From assembly GCF_900106765.1 (NCBI RefSeq), contig NZ_FNNG01000006.1, forward strand, positions 28,030-92,029: a stretch of DNA of 64,000 nt, written 5' to 3'. The position numbers and the translations under genes are program-made. Below the pieces are notes generated by a model, which was not told where the DNA came from, made no database searches, and saw only the letters and a list, made by a program, of their open reading frames with translations. This DNA is from Tepidimicrobium xylanilyticum. Lineage in GTDB: Bacteria; Bacillota; Clostridia; Tissierellales; Tepidimicrobiaceae. Positions 8,352 to 18,774 of this stretch are shown here, piece by piece; the stretch's first letter is position 1, and each line of letters opens with the position of its first letter.

Positions 8352-9326
8352 TCACCTGAAATTTGATATGATTTCATTTAATATTAACTTCTTAGCATCT
8401 AATATTTCTTCATAGATAGTACAACCAGCAGCTCTAACATGGCCACCACCATTAAATTTACTACATATCCTTGAAACATCAATATACCTTTTACTCCTTA
8501 AACTAACCTTAATTTCCCTTTGATCCATTTCTTTTAAAAGACAAGCTACTTCAACGGAATCAATACCCTTTATGAAGGATATTATCCCTTCAGTATCTTC
8601 CATCTTAGCATTATTCTGTTTTAGCATATCTTGGGTTATCATAACTAGCCCTACCTTATCATCTAAGTAGGTTTCCAAGGAGTTTAGGGAGTCAATGAAT
8701 AATTTCGTTCTAATCATACTCCTGTTTTGATAGAGATTTATATTAATATAGTCAGCATCAATGCCAGTTTTTAGTAGCTCTGCAGCTATAAGATGAGTTT
8801 TATAGCTAGTATTGCTGTATGTGAAACTACCTGTATCTGTGCTAATGCCAGTATACAAACAAGTCGCAATGTCTTTATCAATCAAGACTCCCATTTTATT
8901 AATAAAATCATAAACTATCTCAGCTGTAGCAGCAGAAGAAGGTGATACGATATTTATGTGCCCAAAATTGTCATTCGATATATGATGATCGATGTTAATT
9001 ACTATATTAGCTTTCAAAGCAAATTCCTTTCCTATACCTAGTCGACCCAAATCACTGCAATCCAAGGATATCAATAAATCTATAGGTTTATTGATATCCT
9101 GCTCTTTAATCATATCTATATTAGGCAGAAACATGAAATCAGAGGGTATATCATCTACTTTAATAATACTTACATTTCCTTTTAATCTCTTAATAGCCAA
9201 ACCCAGAGCTAACAATGACCCAATATTGTCACCATCAGGTTGTACATGTGATACTAGATAGATATTATCGGATTTATTTATCCAATCTATGGCTTCCATC
9301 ATATTTTGATTTATGAGATTACTCAT
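8352..9326 (-). CDS. nrnA: DHH family phosphoesterase, NrnA-like
   Basis: A 324-residue DHH/DHHA1 protein. Manganese-binding motifs are visible in order: HVQPDGDNIGS (about 27-37), SLDCSDLG, NIDHHISND and STDTGSF, then the substrate-binding GGGHVRAAG near the C-terminus. Homologues act as nanoRNases that degrade 2-5 nt oligoribonucleotides and/or dephosphorylate pAp; some clostridial forms also cleave pGpG, which cannot be told here. ATG 9326 is six bases after GAGGAG and overlaps the rbfA end by eight bases. The slot between rbfA and truB is typical. Confidence 0.93.
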   Translation of the reverse strand: MSNLINQNMMEAIDWINKSDNIYLVSHVQPDGDNIGSLLALGLAIKRLKGNVSIIKVDDIPSDFMFLPNIDMIKEQDINKPIDLLISLDCSDLGRLGIGKEFALKANIVINIDHHISNDNFGHINIVSPSSAATAEIVYDFINKMGVLIDKDIATCLYTGISTDTGSFTYSNTSYKTHLIAAELLKTGIDADYININLYQNRSMIRTKLFIDSLNSLETYLDDKVGLVMITQDMLKQNNAKMEDTEGIISFIKGIDSVEVACLLKEMDQREIKVSLRSKRYIDVSRICSKFNGGGHVRAAGCTIYEEILDAKKLILNEIISNFR

Positions 9327-9696
9327 TCTCATCTCCTCTTCTAATTCTATTTTCCTTACTTACCTCATCAATTAATTTTGAAATATAAAGGCCTTGTTCT
9401 ATCGATTCATCTAGATGAAAGTTGATTTCTGGAACATGTCTTAAATCTATCCTTCTTCCCATCTCTTTTCTGATGAAACCTTTTGCATTATTAAGCCCTG
9501 TTATAGTATCATTTTTAGCTTCTTTATCACCAAGAACACTGACATAAATATTTGCATAACTCAAATCGTTAGTCACCTTTACATCGACTATACTAGTCAT
9601 AGGATTAACTCTTGGGTCCTTTATTTCTCTAGATATTAGCTCTGAAACAACCTTTTTAATTTCTTCTGAAATTCTATTCAATCTTTTAGGATTCAT
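9319..9696 (-). CDS. rbfA: 30S ribosome-binding factor A
   Basis: A 125-residue cold-shock-linked 30S maturation factor that binds near helix 1/44 of 16S rRNA. The single KH-like domain shows RLNRISEEIKKVVSELI, the IKDPRV segment, and the GFIRKEMGRRIDLRHVPE block followed by FHLDESIEQG. GAGGTG lies seven bases before the ATG. It lies between infB and nrnA, in the conserved nusA-infB-rbfA-truB order. Confidence 0.97.
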   Translation of the reverse strand: MNPKRLNRISEEIKKVVSELISREIKDPRVNPMTSIVDVKVTNDLSYANIYVSVLGDKEAKNDTITGLNNAKGFIRKEMGRRIDLRHVPEINFHLDESIEQGLYISKLIDEVSKENRIRRGDENE

Positions 9697-9709
9697 GAGA
9701 TCACACCTC

Positions 9710-11743
9710 TTATCTTTCCACTTCTTTCATTATATAGGCTTCTAAAATGTCACCTTCTTTTATATCATTGTAATTTTCTAATCCTAAGCCACCCTCATAA
9801 CCTGAGCTTATCTCCCTAACGTCGTCTTTAAATCGTTTTAAAGATGAAACTTTTCCTTCATAAACTACTACATCATTTCTCAATAGACGAATGCTGCTAC
9901 TTCTTGTAATTTTGCCTTGCTGTACGTAGATTCCTGCTACATTCCCTACATTTGGCACCTTAAATACTGCTCTTATTTCAGCTCTGCCTATAACTTCCTC
10001 TTCGTACTGAGGCTCTAACATCCCTTTAATAGCCGATTTTATGTCCTCTATTGCATCGTAAATAACTCTATATGTTCTTACATCTACCTTCTCTCTTTTT
10101 GCTATATCTAGAGCATTCAATGTGGGTCTAACGTTAAATCCAATGATAATAGCATTTGATGCTGAAGCTAACATTATATCGCTTTCAGTAATACCTCCAA
10201 CCCCTCCATGAATTATATTGATCTTTACCTCATCAGTTTCCAATTTTTCTAATGATTGTCTTATAGCATCTATTGTTCCTCTAACATCAGTTTTTATAAT
10301 TATATTTAAATCTTTTATTTCTCCTAATTGAATTCTTTCAAACAGGTCATCTAAAGATACCTTTTGTGAAGACTTCAGTTGTTCTTCCCGTGCAAGCTCT
10401 TTGTTTCTTTCAGCATATTCTTTAACAGTTTTCTCATCATCAGCTGCATATAACAAGTCACCAGATAAAGGCACTTCCGATAATCCCAATATGGCAACTG
10501 GCATGGATGGACCTGCTTTTTTAACCCTCTTTCCTTTATCATCAAACATTGCTCTAACTCTTCCATATGCACTTCCAGATACCACCATATCCCCTACTTT
10601 TAATGTACCCTTTTGCACTAATACTGTTGCAACTGGACCCCTTCCCTTATCTAACTGGGCTTCAATAACAGTCCCTACAGCATTTCTATTTGGATTGGCT
10701 TTTAATTCCTGCATTTCTGCTACTAAAAGAATCATCTCAAGTAATTCATCTATACCCTCTTTTTTCAATGCTGAAACGGGTACACAAATTGTATCTCCTC
10801 CCCACTCTTCTGGAACCAATCCATGCTCTACCAATTCTTGTTTAATTCTATCCACGTTAGCTGTAGGTTTATCAATTTTGTTAACCGCTACTATTATAGG
10901 TACATTCGCAGCTTTAGCATGGTTTATAGCTTCTACTGTTTGAGGCATTACTCCATCATCAGCTGCTACGACTAAAATTGCTATATCTGTAACTTGTGCA
11001 CCTCTAGCTCTCATAGAAGTGAAAGCTTCATGCCCTGGTGTATCCAAAAAAACAATTTTATTACCATCTATATTTACCGTTGAAGCCCCTATATGTTGTG
11101 TTATCCCACCTGCTTCTTGTGAAGTTACTGAAGTCTTTCTAATTGCATCTAATAACGAAGTTTTGCCATGGTCTACATGTCCCATAACTGTAACTACAGG
11201 TGGTCTTGGTTTTAAATCCTCTGGATCATCTTCAAAATCTAAACGGAACTCCTCTACCATACTCGTTTCATCTTCTATATTGCTCTTAACAATTTTAAAT
11301 CCAAACTCGTCTCCAACAATACTAGCAGTATCAAAATCGATGGATTGGTTCTGGTTTGCCATAACACCTAATCCAATCAACTTGCTAATTACCTGGGTAA
11401 CACTTAATCCCATTTTGTCTGCCAAATCCTTTACTATAATCGTATCATCTATTTCTATAATTTCCTCTTTCTCTTCTTTCTCTTTTTGTGGTATTACTTC
11501 AGCTTTTTTACCCTTATTTTCTTTATTCACTTTTTTCTTACTCTTTTTCTTGCTTGGTTTACTGTCTTTGACTTTTGATTCCTTTTCCTCTTCAAAAAGC
11601 TCTTTTATCATCTCTGCTTCTTCATTTTCTATTGAACTCATATGGCTGCTAATATTAATATCTAAATCTTTTAGCTTTTGCATTAAATCTTTACTAGTCA
11701 TTCCAAGTTCCTTTGCCAATTCATAAACTCTTATCTTAACCAA
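9710..11743 (-). CDS. infB: translation initiation factor IF-2
   Basis: GTPase that brings fMet-tRNA to the 30S subunit and promotes subunit joining. Visible parts: N-terminal IF2_N ([16 protein letters not shown]), a Lys/Glu-rich linker (about 50-100), a second IF2_N-like unit, then the G domain GHVDHGKT (about 188-195), DTPGHEAF and NKIDKP, and the C-terminal fMet-tRNA-binding domains. I choose TTG 11743 (product starts VKIRVYEL) because GGGGGTG lies six bases upstream; the ATG at 11758 lacks a site. The ylxQ gene usually between rnpM and infB is absent. Confidence 0.97.
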   Translation of the reverse strand: MVKIRVYELAKELGMTSKDLMQKLKDLDINISSHMSSIENEEAEMIKELFEEEKESKVKDSKPSKKKSKKKVNKENKGKKAEVIPQKEKEEKEEIIEIDDTIIVKDLADKMGLSVTQVISKLIGLGVMANQNQSIDFDTASIVGDEFGFKIVKSNIEDETSMVEEFRLDFEDDPEDLKPRPPVVTVMGHVDHGKTSLLDAIRKTSVTSQEAGGITQHIGASTVNIDGNKIVFLDTPGHEAFTSMRARGAQVTDIAILVVAADDGVMPQTVEAINHAKAANVPIIVAVNKIDKPTANVDRIKQELVEHGLVPEEWGGDTICVPVSALKKEGIDELLEMILLVAEMQELKANPNRNAVGTVIEAQLDKGRGPVATVLVQKGTLKVGDMVVSGSAYGRVRAMFDDKGKRVKKAGPSMPVAILGLSEVPLSGDLLYAADDEKTVKEYAERNKELAREEQLKSSQKVSLDDLFERIQLGEIKDLNIIIKTDVRGTIDAIRQSLEKLETDEVKINIIHGGVGGITESDIMLASASNAIIIGFNVRPTLNALDIAKREKVDVRTYRVIYDAIEDIKSAIKGMLEPQYEEEVIGRAEIRAVFKVPNVGNVAGIYVQQGKITRSSSIRLLRNDVVVYEGKVSSLKRFKDDVREISSGYEGGLGLENYNDIKEGDILEAYIMKEVER

Positions 11744-11784
11744 ACTATGCACCCCCATTTATTATAGGTGATAATCTATAACCA

Positions 11785-12066
11785 TTATTTATCAGCTTCT
11801 GACGCTTCTTCTATTACTTCCATTATTTTAGAATAAACATCTTCGGGTATTGTTATTTCTAAAGCTCTATCCAATTTCTTACCTTTTTTGGATTTACTTA
11901 AACAATCCACATTATAACAAATATAAGCACCTCTGCCATTCATCCTACCAGTTAAATCTACATCCACAACTCCTTCTTTATTCTTTACAATCCTAATCAT
12001 TTCTCTTTTTGGCTTATTTTCATTACAAGCAACGCATTTCCTCAATGGTATTTTTTTCTTTCTCAA
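11785..12066 (-). CDS. rnpM: RNase P modulator RnpM (YlxR, DUF448)
   Basis: A 93-residue YlxR family protein, recently described in Bacillus subtilis as a binding modulator of RNase P RNA. Conserved features seen: the RKCVACNENKPKREMIRI motif, DLTGRMNGRGAYIC, and CLSKSKKGKKLDRAL. Start is TTG 12066 with AAGGGGTGGT just upstream. It sits between nusA and infB, as in Bacillus. Confidence 0.93.
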   Translation of the reverse strand: MRKKKIPLRKCVACNENKPKREMIRIVKNKEGVVDVDLTGRMNGRGAYICYNVDCLSKSKKGKKLDRALEITIPEDVYSKIMEVIEEASEADK

Positions 12067-12083
12067 ATTACCACCCCTTTATA

Positions 12084-13133
12084 TCAAGATCTCGTTTCTT
12101 CATTATATTGACTTTCACTTTTAATGTCTATTTTCCAATTAGTAAGCTTAGCAGCCAATCTAGCATTTTGTCCTTCTTTGCCAATAGCCAAGGATAGCTG
12201 ATAGTCTGGAACTACAATCAATGCAGATTTCTCTCTTTCATTGATTTCTACTTTTAGGACTTTAGAGGGACTTAAGCTATTAGCAATAAATTCCTCAATA
12301 TTTTTACTCCAAACTATAATATCTATTTTCTCACCGTTTAATTCTTCAACTATTGCTTTAACCCTGCTACCTTTAAACCCAACACATGCCCCTACAGGGT
12401 CTACATTAGGGTCTTTTGAGTAGACCGCTATTTTAGTCCTTGAACCTGCTTCTCTTGATATGGCGTATATCTCTACGATGCCTTCGTGGATTTCAGGGAC
12501 TTCCAACTCAAAAAGTCTTTTTACCAATCCAGGATGGGACCTAGAAAGTATTATTTGTGGTCCTTTAGTAGTCTTCTTAACTTCTAGTATATATAATTTT
12601 AGCCTATCCCCTTGATTGTACACTTCTCCCTCAATTTGTTCTGTGGGAAGTAGTACCCCTTCAGTCCTTCCTAAATCGATATATACGTTATTCTTACTGA
12701 TTCTCTGTACCATCCCAGTTATTATTTCATTTTCTCTATTTATAAATTCTTCATATATAACATCTCTTTCCGCATCCTTAATTCTTTGTATTACTACCTG
12801 TTTTGCAGTCTGAGCAGCAATCCTTCCAAAATTTCTTGGGGTCACTTCTATTTTAACCACATCGCCAATCTGATATTTTTCATTAATTGCCTTAGCATCT
12901 TCTAAGCTAATCTCCAATGTTTCATTTTCCAATTCTTCAACTACTGTTTTTTTAGCAAATACCTTAACTTCTCCAGTATTCCTATCAATTGTCACTTCAA
13001 CATTTTGAGATGATCCAAAGTTCTTCTTATAACTTGATATAAGAGCAGACTCTAAAGCATCAAAAATGATGTCTTTGGAGATCCCTTTTTCCTTTTCAAT
13101 CTCCACAAGGGCATCAATAAACTCTGCATTCAT
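12084..13133 (-). CDS. nusA: transcription termination/antitermination factor NusA
   Basis: Binds RNA polymerase and nascent RNA, promoting pausing and hairpin-dependent termination. The 349-residue protein is the short Gram-positive form: N-terminal polymerase-binding domain, S1 domain (ITGMVQRISKNNVYIDLG), then KH1 (DPVGACVGFKGSRVKAI) and KH2 (AIGKEGQNARLAAKLT), with no C-terminal acidic repeats. ATG with GGGAGG eight bases upstream. It follows rimP in the conserved operon. Confidence 0.98.
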   Translation of the reverse strand: MNAEFIDALVEIEKEKGISKDIIFDALESALISSYKKNFGSSQNVEVTIDRNTGEVKVFAKKTVVEELENETLEISLEDAKAINEKYQIGDVVKIEVTPRNFGRIAAQTAKQVVIQRIKDAERDVIYEEFINRENEIITGMVQRISKNNVYIDLGRTEGVLLPTEQIEGEVYNQGDRLKLYILEVKKTTKGPQIILSRSHPGLVKRLFELEVPEIHEGIVEIYAISREAGSRTKIAVYSKDPNVDPVGACVGFKGSRVKAIVEELNGEKIDIIVWSKNIEEFIANSLSPSKVLKVEINEREKSALIVVPDYQLSLAIGKEGQNARLAAKLTNWKIDIKSESQYNEETRS

Positions 13134-13147
13134 TAATTAAACCTCCC

Positions 13148-13612
13148 TTAAAATTCAACAGTCAATTTTATATTTGAAATAGCTTCTCTTTCAATATTTC
13201 TTTCAATTCCATTTTCCTCTTCTATTGTTATATGAGTTTCAGTATAACCTAATAATATACCGTAGAACTTTTTCCTCCCATCAATGTTTTTATAGAGACT
13301 TATCTCTACATTCCTACCAATATTGCGCTTTAAGTCTTTGTCAGTTTTTAATGGTCTATCTAGGCCTGGGGAAGAAACTTCCAAATAGTAGCTGCTCTCA
13401 ATAGGATCTATTTCATCCAATTTATCACTAATCACTTCGCTTACCTTCTGACAGTCATCAATACTTATACCCTCGGGTTTTCCTATGTAAAACCTCAAAA
13501 AGTTTCTACCATTTTCTTTTACATATTCTAAATCTACCAAATCGTATCCTAATTCTTCAATAATGGGTTCACAGTGTTCTCTGACAGTTTTTATAATGTT
13601 TTTTCTGCTCAT
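13148..13612 (-). CDS. rimP: ribosome maturation factor RimP
   Basis: A 154-residue 30S maturation factor. It has the N-terminal domain with PIIEELGYDLVDLEYVKE and ISIDDCQKVSE, and the SSPGLDRPLK motif, followed by the small SH3-like C-terminal domain. GGAGGTGAGAAT precedes the ATG. It is the first gene of the rimP-to-pnp unit; a hairpin at 13697-13716 separates it from polC. No strong promoter could be singled out in the AT-rich gap. Confidence 0.96.
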   Translation of the reverse strand: MSRKNIIKTVREHCEPIIEELGYDLVDLEYVKENGRNFLRFYIGKPEGISIDDCQKVSEVISDKLDEIDPIESSYYLEVSSPGLDRPLKTDKDLKRNIGRNVEISLYKNIDGRKKFYGILLGYTETHITIEEENGIERNIEREAISNIKLTVEF

Positions 13613-13690
13613 ATTCTCACCTCCACAAAATCATTCCTATTTTTTGTAATACCAAAATAAATATACTATCGTTCTCTATTAGAAATTAAA

Positions 13691-13716
13691 CAAATAAGAG
13701 TGGGTCAGCCCACTCT
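13691..13716 (-). terminator. terminator after polC
   Basis: AGAGTGGG (13697-13704) pairs with CCCACTCT (13709-13716) around a four-base loop. On the minus strand it follows the polC stop by about 70 bases and is trailed by TTATTTGTTTAATTT, a broken U tract. It probably ends the rpsB-to-polC transcription, perhaps incompletely. Confidence 0.6.
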
Positions 13717-13785
13717 ATTAGCAATCAAAGTCATTATTGTCTTCTGATATTGGTCAATAATATTATAACATAATATGAAATAAAA

Positions 13786-16700
13786 TCAAATATTAAAAAG
13801 GCTAATTTGGTTGCTTTCAGGCAAATTATTTAAACAACCATGAGCTTTAAGGGCTTCCACAACTGTCTTGCTTACCTTAGTTCTAGAAACTAAGTCTTCT
13901 ATAGACATAAATTCTCCATTTTCTCTTTCCTTTACAATGCTCTTTGCTGCAGTATCTCCAATTCCTTCTAAACTTACTAGAGGAGGAATTATTCCTTTTT
14001 CTCCTATTAAAAAACGATTGCTATGTGATTTATATAGATCTACATTTTCAAAATTATAACCTCTCGCATACATTTCTTGAACTACTTCTAAAACGGTAAG
14101 TAAATTCTTTTCCTTAGCTGTCATTTGATTAGATAAACTATCCAATTCTCTGATTTTTTCAGCCACTGCTTCCTTGCCTTTTAATACTAGTTCTGCATCA
14201 AAATCTTGCGCTTTAGTCGTAAAATAGGTAGCATAAAAAGCTTCGGGATAGTGAACTTTAAAATAAGCTATTCTAAAAGACATCATTACATAAGCCACAG
14301 CATGAGCTTTAGGAAACATATATTTGATCTTATTACAGGATTCAATATACCATTCTGGGATATTAAAACTCCTCATATATTCTACATCTTCTGGAGTTAA
14401 ACCTTTACCTTTTCTTACATTCTCCATTATTTTGAAAGCCCTCTTTTTATCTAAGCCAGAATAGATTAAATAAAGCATAATATCGTCTCTAGTAGAAATT
14501 ACTTCCTTTAAAGTAGCAATGCCACTTCTAACTAAATCCTGAGCATTATTTAACCAAACATCGGTTCCATGAGATAAGCCGCTTATTCTAACAAGTTCAG
14601 CAAACGTAGTAGGCCTTGTATCAATTAACATCTGCCTGACAAACTTAGTACCAAATTCAGGAATCCCCAAGGTTCCAACTTCTAATTTAACACTTTCATC
14701 TTTAATATTTAAAGGTTTTGAACTAGTGAAAAGTTCCATAGTCAATCTATCATCTAAAGGAATTTTCCTTGGATTAACTCCAGTTATCTCTTCTAACATC
14801 CTTATTATAGTAGGAACATCATGTCCAAGAATATCCAATTTAAGTATCCTACCGCTTATAGAATGATAGTCGAAATGGGTTGTTATTACTCCAGAGTTTT
14901 TATCATCAGCTGGATATTGTATAGGAGTAAAATCATAAATTTCTTTATTCCTTGGTACTATCATTACCCCGCCAGGATGTTGACCCGATGTACGCTTCAC
15001 TCCAGTACAGCCTTGTACTAATCTATTTATTTCAGCAGGATGGACATTTGATCCTTTTTCTTCAAAGTATTTTTTTACAAAACCATATGCTGTTTTATCT
15101 GCAATAGTGCCAATAGTTCCTGCTCTAAAAACATAACCTTCACCAAATAGCTCTTCTGTATATTTATGAGCAGTGGCTTGATATTCTCCAGCAAAGTTTA
15201 AATCTATATCTGGCTCTTTATCTCCCTCAAAGCCTAAAAAGACCTCAAAGGGAATATCGTGCCCATCCTTAAACAATTTAGTACCACATACAGGACAATC
15301 CTTATCAGGTAAATCAACTCCCGAACCTACTGAACCATCTTCTATAAATTCGCTATATTTACAATTAGGACATACATAATGGGGTACCAATGGATTAACT
15401 TCAGTAATTCCACTCATGGTAGCAACAAAAGAAGAACCTACTGAACCTCTTGAACCTACTAGGTAACCATCTTCCAAGGATTTCCATACCAATTTTTGTG
15501 CTATAATATACATAACTGCATATCCATTGGATATTATGGAATTTAACTCCCTATCTAATCGATCCCTAACTATCTTTGGCAATGGGTTACCATAGATTTC
15601 TATAGCCCTTTTATAGGTTATCCTTCTTAATTCCTCATCACTTCCTTCTATTACAGGAGGAAAAGTGCCTTTAGGAATGGGGTCTATTTCATCTATCATA
15701 TCAGCAATTAAATTTGGGTTTTTAACAACTACTTCCTTGGCTTTTTCACTGCCTAAATATTCGAACTCCTTTAACATTTCATCAGTAGTTTTTAAATATA
15801 AAGGAGGTTGAAAGTCTGCATCATCGTACCCTTGTCCATGCATTAAAATTCTTCGGAAAACTTCATCCTCCGGGTCTAAAAAATGCACATCTCCCGTAGC
15901 TACTACAGGCTTATTATATTTTTCCCCTAATTCTACAATTTTTTTATTTATACTAATTAACTCTTCTACTCCTTTCACAAGACCATTTCTAACTAAATGC
16001 ATATTATTACCAATGGGTTGAATTTCTAAGTAATCGTAAAAATCAACTATCTCTTTTAACTCATTTGTGTCTTTATTATTAATGATGGCTCTATACAGTT
16101 CACCCGCTTCACATGCACTTCCTAAAATTAACCCTTCCCTATAGGTTTTGAGTAAAAATTTAGGTATTCTCGGTCTCCTATAAAAATAATTTAAATGGGA
16201 TTCAGATATTAACTTGTATAAATTCTTTAAGCCAGTTAGATTCTTAACCAATATGATAATATGAAAGGATTCATTTTTTGAAATATTCTTGCCCTCTACT
16301 AGCCTGTTGATCGCATCAAATCCATTAATCCCACTACTTTTTAAAATCTCCATACATTTGATAAATATCTCTGCAGTAGCTTTTGCATCATCTACTGCCC
16401 TATGATGATTTAATAAGCTTACATTTAAATGTTTAGCTACTAAATTAAGTTTATGACTTTTAAGCTCAGGAAATAATGCCCTTGACAATTCCAATGTATC
16501 AAAAATGGGGTTATCAAAAGTTAAGTTTAATCTTGCACACTGTTCTTTAATAAAGGAAACATCGAAGGAAGCATTATGAGCAACCAAGACTGAATTCTCA
16601 ATAAAAGCATAAAATCTAGGCAATACCTCTTTTATGGTAGGTTTATCCTTTACCATTTCATCAGTAATCCCAGTTAGATTTGTAATTTTACTGGGAATAG

Positions 16701-18063
16701 GTACTTCAGGATTTATCAGCTGACTAAATCGATCAACTATCTGCCCATTTTTAATTTTAACGGCACCTATTTCCGTTATCATATCATTTCTTGAAGATAA
16801 ACCTGTAGTTTCAATATCAAATACTACAAAACTATCGTATACTTTTTCTCTACTGTAATTGGAAACTATGGGCTTTTTATCATTTACTAAATATCCCTCT
16901 ACTCCATACAAAACTTTAATCCCTAATTCTCTGCTAGCCTCCATGGCTTCTGGAAACCCTTGAACGACTCCATGATCGGTAATAGCAATGGCAGTATGAC
17001 CCCATTTTTTTGCCCTTTTAGCTAATTTTTTAAAACTACTAATTCCATCCATGGCGCTCATTTGAGTATGTAAATGCAATTCTACTCTTTTTTCTTCAGC
17101 TAAATCCATTCTCTCTTCTTTCTCCACAAGGTTTAATGCTTTAAGCATTAACACTAGATATTTAGAATAGCTATCATATGCTACATCGCCCATTGCTTTC
17201 ACATGCAGTCCATTTTTGATATTGGCTTTAAAATCCTCAAATTGCTTATCATTTAAAAAGGCTTTTACAGTTAAAGAATCCGTTAAGTCTGTAATATTAA
17301 ATGTAACAAGTATTCTATTCTCACGAATTTCCTTATATTCTAGCTGAAATATCTCCCCACATATTGCTGCAGTTCCACTATTCAACGTAATGTCCTTAAT
17401 TTTTATTATTTCATCATCAATTTTTCTCCCGAATACATAATTCCCGTTAGAAACAGGTTTTTCATTCTTTATTTTTTTATCTTTATTTTCATTAATGCTA
17501 TTTAAAGTTTCAATAGAAATCTTTTTCTCCTCATCAATGGTTTTTTCTATTATCTTATCACCATTATTCTCTATTTTGGAATCATCAATTATTACATTAA
17601 TATCTAACTTGAGTTCTTCTCTAAATTTATCCCTTATCTTATTATCTATCCCATTATTTATTAATGCAAAACTTATTACCCCATTTAAAGGATATATAAT
17701 AATAGATTCATCATTTATTTTGTATTCTAATTGGTCAATCCAAGATCGACTAGAGGGTAGATCTTTTTCAACTAAGTATAATATATTACTCCAAAACTTT
17801 TCCATTACTTCATCATTTTTTTTATCTATTTTATACTCAATTTTAAGAGATACCTGCAACCCATCAAACTTCTCTTTAAATAAACAAGTTATATTATCCA
17901 AAATTTTCTCTTCCACAATGTTATTAGAAATTAATAATATCTCAACTAAATTTAAATCCCTGTTTATTTTTACCTTATCAATAATTATTGAATCTAGTTC
18001 ACTATCTATTGGTATGTTATTCTTCTTCAACACTTCTGCCAATCGTATACTGGACTTGCTCAT
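13786..18063 (-). CDS. polC: DNA polymerase III subunit alpha, PolC type
   Basis: The replicative Gram-positive polymerase with built-in proofreading. The 1425 residues show: a variable N-terminal domain, an OB fold (about 230-310), a PHP domain opening with ELHLHTQMS (328-336), a DEDDh exonuclease inserted at FDIETTGLSS (D416, E418), the second PHP half, the catalytic palm with DIDLNFAGEYQ, and the fingers with helix-hairpin-helix (LEGIGDTAAKSI) near the end. The Cys-rich finger CPNCKYSEF with CPVCGTK is present. AAGGGGG precedes the ATG. The mgtC-family gene lies seven bases upstream. Confidence 0.98.
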   Translation of the reverse strand: MSKSSIRLAEVLKKNNIPIDSELDSIIIDKVKINRDLNLVEILLISNNIVEEKILDNITCLFKEKFDGLQVSLKIEYKIDKKNDEVMEKFWSNILYLVEKDLPSSRSWIDQLEYKINDESIIIYPLNGVISFALINNGIDNKIRDKFREELKLDINVIIDDSKIENNGDKIIEKTIDEEKKISIETLNSINENKDKKIKNEKPVSNGNYVFGRKIDDEIIKIKDITLNSGTAAICGEIFQLEYKEIRENRILVTFNITDLTDSLTVKAFLNDKQFEDFKANIKNGLHVKAMGDVAYDSYSKYLVLMLKALNLVEKEERMDLAEEKRVELHLHTQMSAMDGISSFKKLAKRAKKWGHTAIAITDHGVVQGFPEAMEASRELGIKVLYGVEGYLVNDKKPIVSNYSREKVYDSFVVFDIETTGLSSRNDMITEIGAVKIKNGQIVDRFSQLINPEVPIPSKITNLTGITDEMVKDKPTIKEVLPRFYAFIENSVLVAHNASFDVSFIKEQCARLNLTFDNPIFDTLELSRALFPELKSHKLNLVAKHLNVSLLNHHRAVDDAKATAEIFIKCMEILKSSGINGFDAINRLVEGKNISKNESFHIIILVKNLTGLKNLYKLISESHLNYFYRRPRIPKFLLKTYREGLILGSACEAGELYRAIINNKDTNELKEIVDFYDYLEIQPIGNNMHLVRNGLVKGVEELISINKKIVELGEKYNKPVVATGDVHFLDPEDEVFRRILMHGQGYDDADFQPPLYLKTTDEMLKEFEYLGSEKAKEVVVKNPNLIADMIDEIDPIPKGTFPPVIEGSDEELRRITYKRAIEIYGNPLPKIVRDRLDRELNSIISNGYAVMYIIAQKLVWKSLEDGYLVGSRGSVGSSFVATMSGITEVNPLVPHYVCPNCKYSEFIEDGSVGSGVDLPDKDCPVCGTKLFKDGHDIPFEVFLGFEGDKEPDIDLNFAGEYQATAHKYTEELFGEGYVFRAGTIGTIADKTAYGFVKKYFEEKGSNVHPAEINRLVQGCTGVKRTSGQHPGGVMIVPRNKEIYDFTPIQYPADDKNSGVITTHFDYHSISGRILKLDILGHDVPTIIRMLEEITGVNPRKIPLDDRLTMELFTSSKPLNIKDESVKLEVGTLGIPEFGTKFVRQMLIDTRPTTFAELVRISGLSHGTDVWLNNAQDLVRSGIATLKEVISTRDDIMLYLIYSGLDKKRAFKIMENVRKGKGLTPEDVEYMRSFNIPEWYIESCNKIKYMFPKAHAVAYVMMSFRIAYFKVHYPEAFYATYFTTKAQDFDAELVLKGKEAVAEKIRELDSLSNQMTAKEKNLLTVLEVVQEMYARGYNFENVDLYKSHSNRFLIGEKGIIPPLVSLEGIGDTAAKSIVKERENGEFMSIEDLVSRTKVSKTVVEALKAHGCLNNLPESNQISLFNI

Positions 18064-18069
18064 TTTAAG

Positions 18070-18753
18070 CTATTCCCCCTTTTTAATGCCCTCGGAGACT
18101 TCTAATATTCCATCTATACTTGCAAGGGAATTAAGTATTTCATATTTTATATTAGAATCTTTTATTCTTGTATCTATGTTTATTCTCACTAATCTATCAT
18201 CTTTATGTTCAATTTCTATATTAAATATGCTAGAATCATACTCTCCTAAAATCTTTCCTATTTTTCCAATTTGCCCTGGCTTATCTGTTGTCAAAATACT
18301 TAACGAAATAAATGGAACAAATCTTCTCTGTAAACCTCTTCCAAACCTATGAAAGGACATAAGGGTAACCATTACTAATAAAGTGGCTATTATTGCACCA
18401 ATATAAAAACCAGCTCCAACAGCTAAGCCTATAGCAGCCACTACCCATAAACTTGCAGCAGTAGTCAATCCAGTTACAGCCCCAGTATCCCTTCTTAGTA
18501 TAGTTCCAGCTCCTAAAAAACCAATACCACTTATCACTTGTGCTGCAATCCTATCTGAATAATAGCTAGGAGTATCATGATAATAGGTATTCATGTATAT
18601 GGACAACAACATAATTAATGTAGAGCCTAAAGAAACTAAAATATGAGTTCTTAAACCGGCAGGCTTTTTTGTACTCTCTCTATCAATGCCTATAAAGCCA
18701 GACAATAAAATGGATAACAACATTCTAATTACTACCTGTTTGTTATCTAGCAT
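18070..18753 (-). CDS. MgtC/SapB family membrane protein
   Basis: A 227-residue protein with four or five hydrophobic helices in the first ~140 residues, carrying the family signatures GFIGIDRESTKKPAGLRTH and ISGIGFLGAGTI, then a soluble ACT-like C-terminal domain. In pathogens MgtC controls the F1Fo ATPase under low magnesium; in other bacteria the role is unknown. It is inserted between ispG and polC, where proS is often found, and runs co-directionally with tight spacing. ATG with AAAGGGTG upstream. No riboswitch was recognised. Confidence 0.9.
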   Translation of the reverse strand: MLDNKQVVIRMLLSILLSGFIGIDRESTKKPAGLRTHILVSLGSTLIMLLSIYMNTYYHDTPSYYSDRIAAQVISGIGFLGAGTILRRDTGAVTGLTTAASLWVVAAIGLAVGAGFYIGAIIATLLVMVTLMSFHRFGRGLQRRFVPFISLSILTTDKPGQIGKIGKILGEYDSSIFNIEIEHKDDRLVRINIDTRIKDSNIKYEILNSLASIDGILEVSEGIKKGE

Positions 18754-18774
18754 ATTAACACCCTTTACATTGAA

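Noticed and set aside
11019..11726. 235-codon plus-strand open frame opposite infB
   Set aside because: Antisense shadow of the Lys/Glu-rich infB linker and G domain, giving low-complexity Ser/Phe/Leu; no family resemblance.
17495..18352. 285-codon plus-strand open frame
   Set aside because: It is the reverse shadow of polC and mgtC, has no recognisable domain or ribosome binding site, and is rich in Ser, Ile and Phe as expected from antisense of AT-rich coding DNA.
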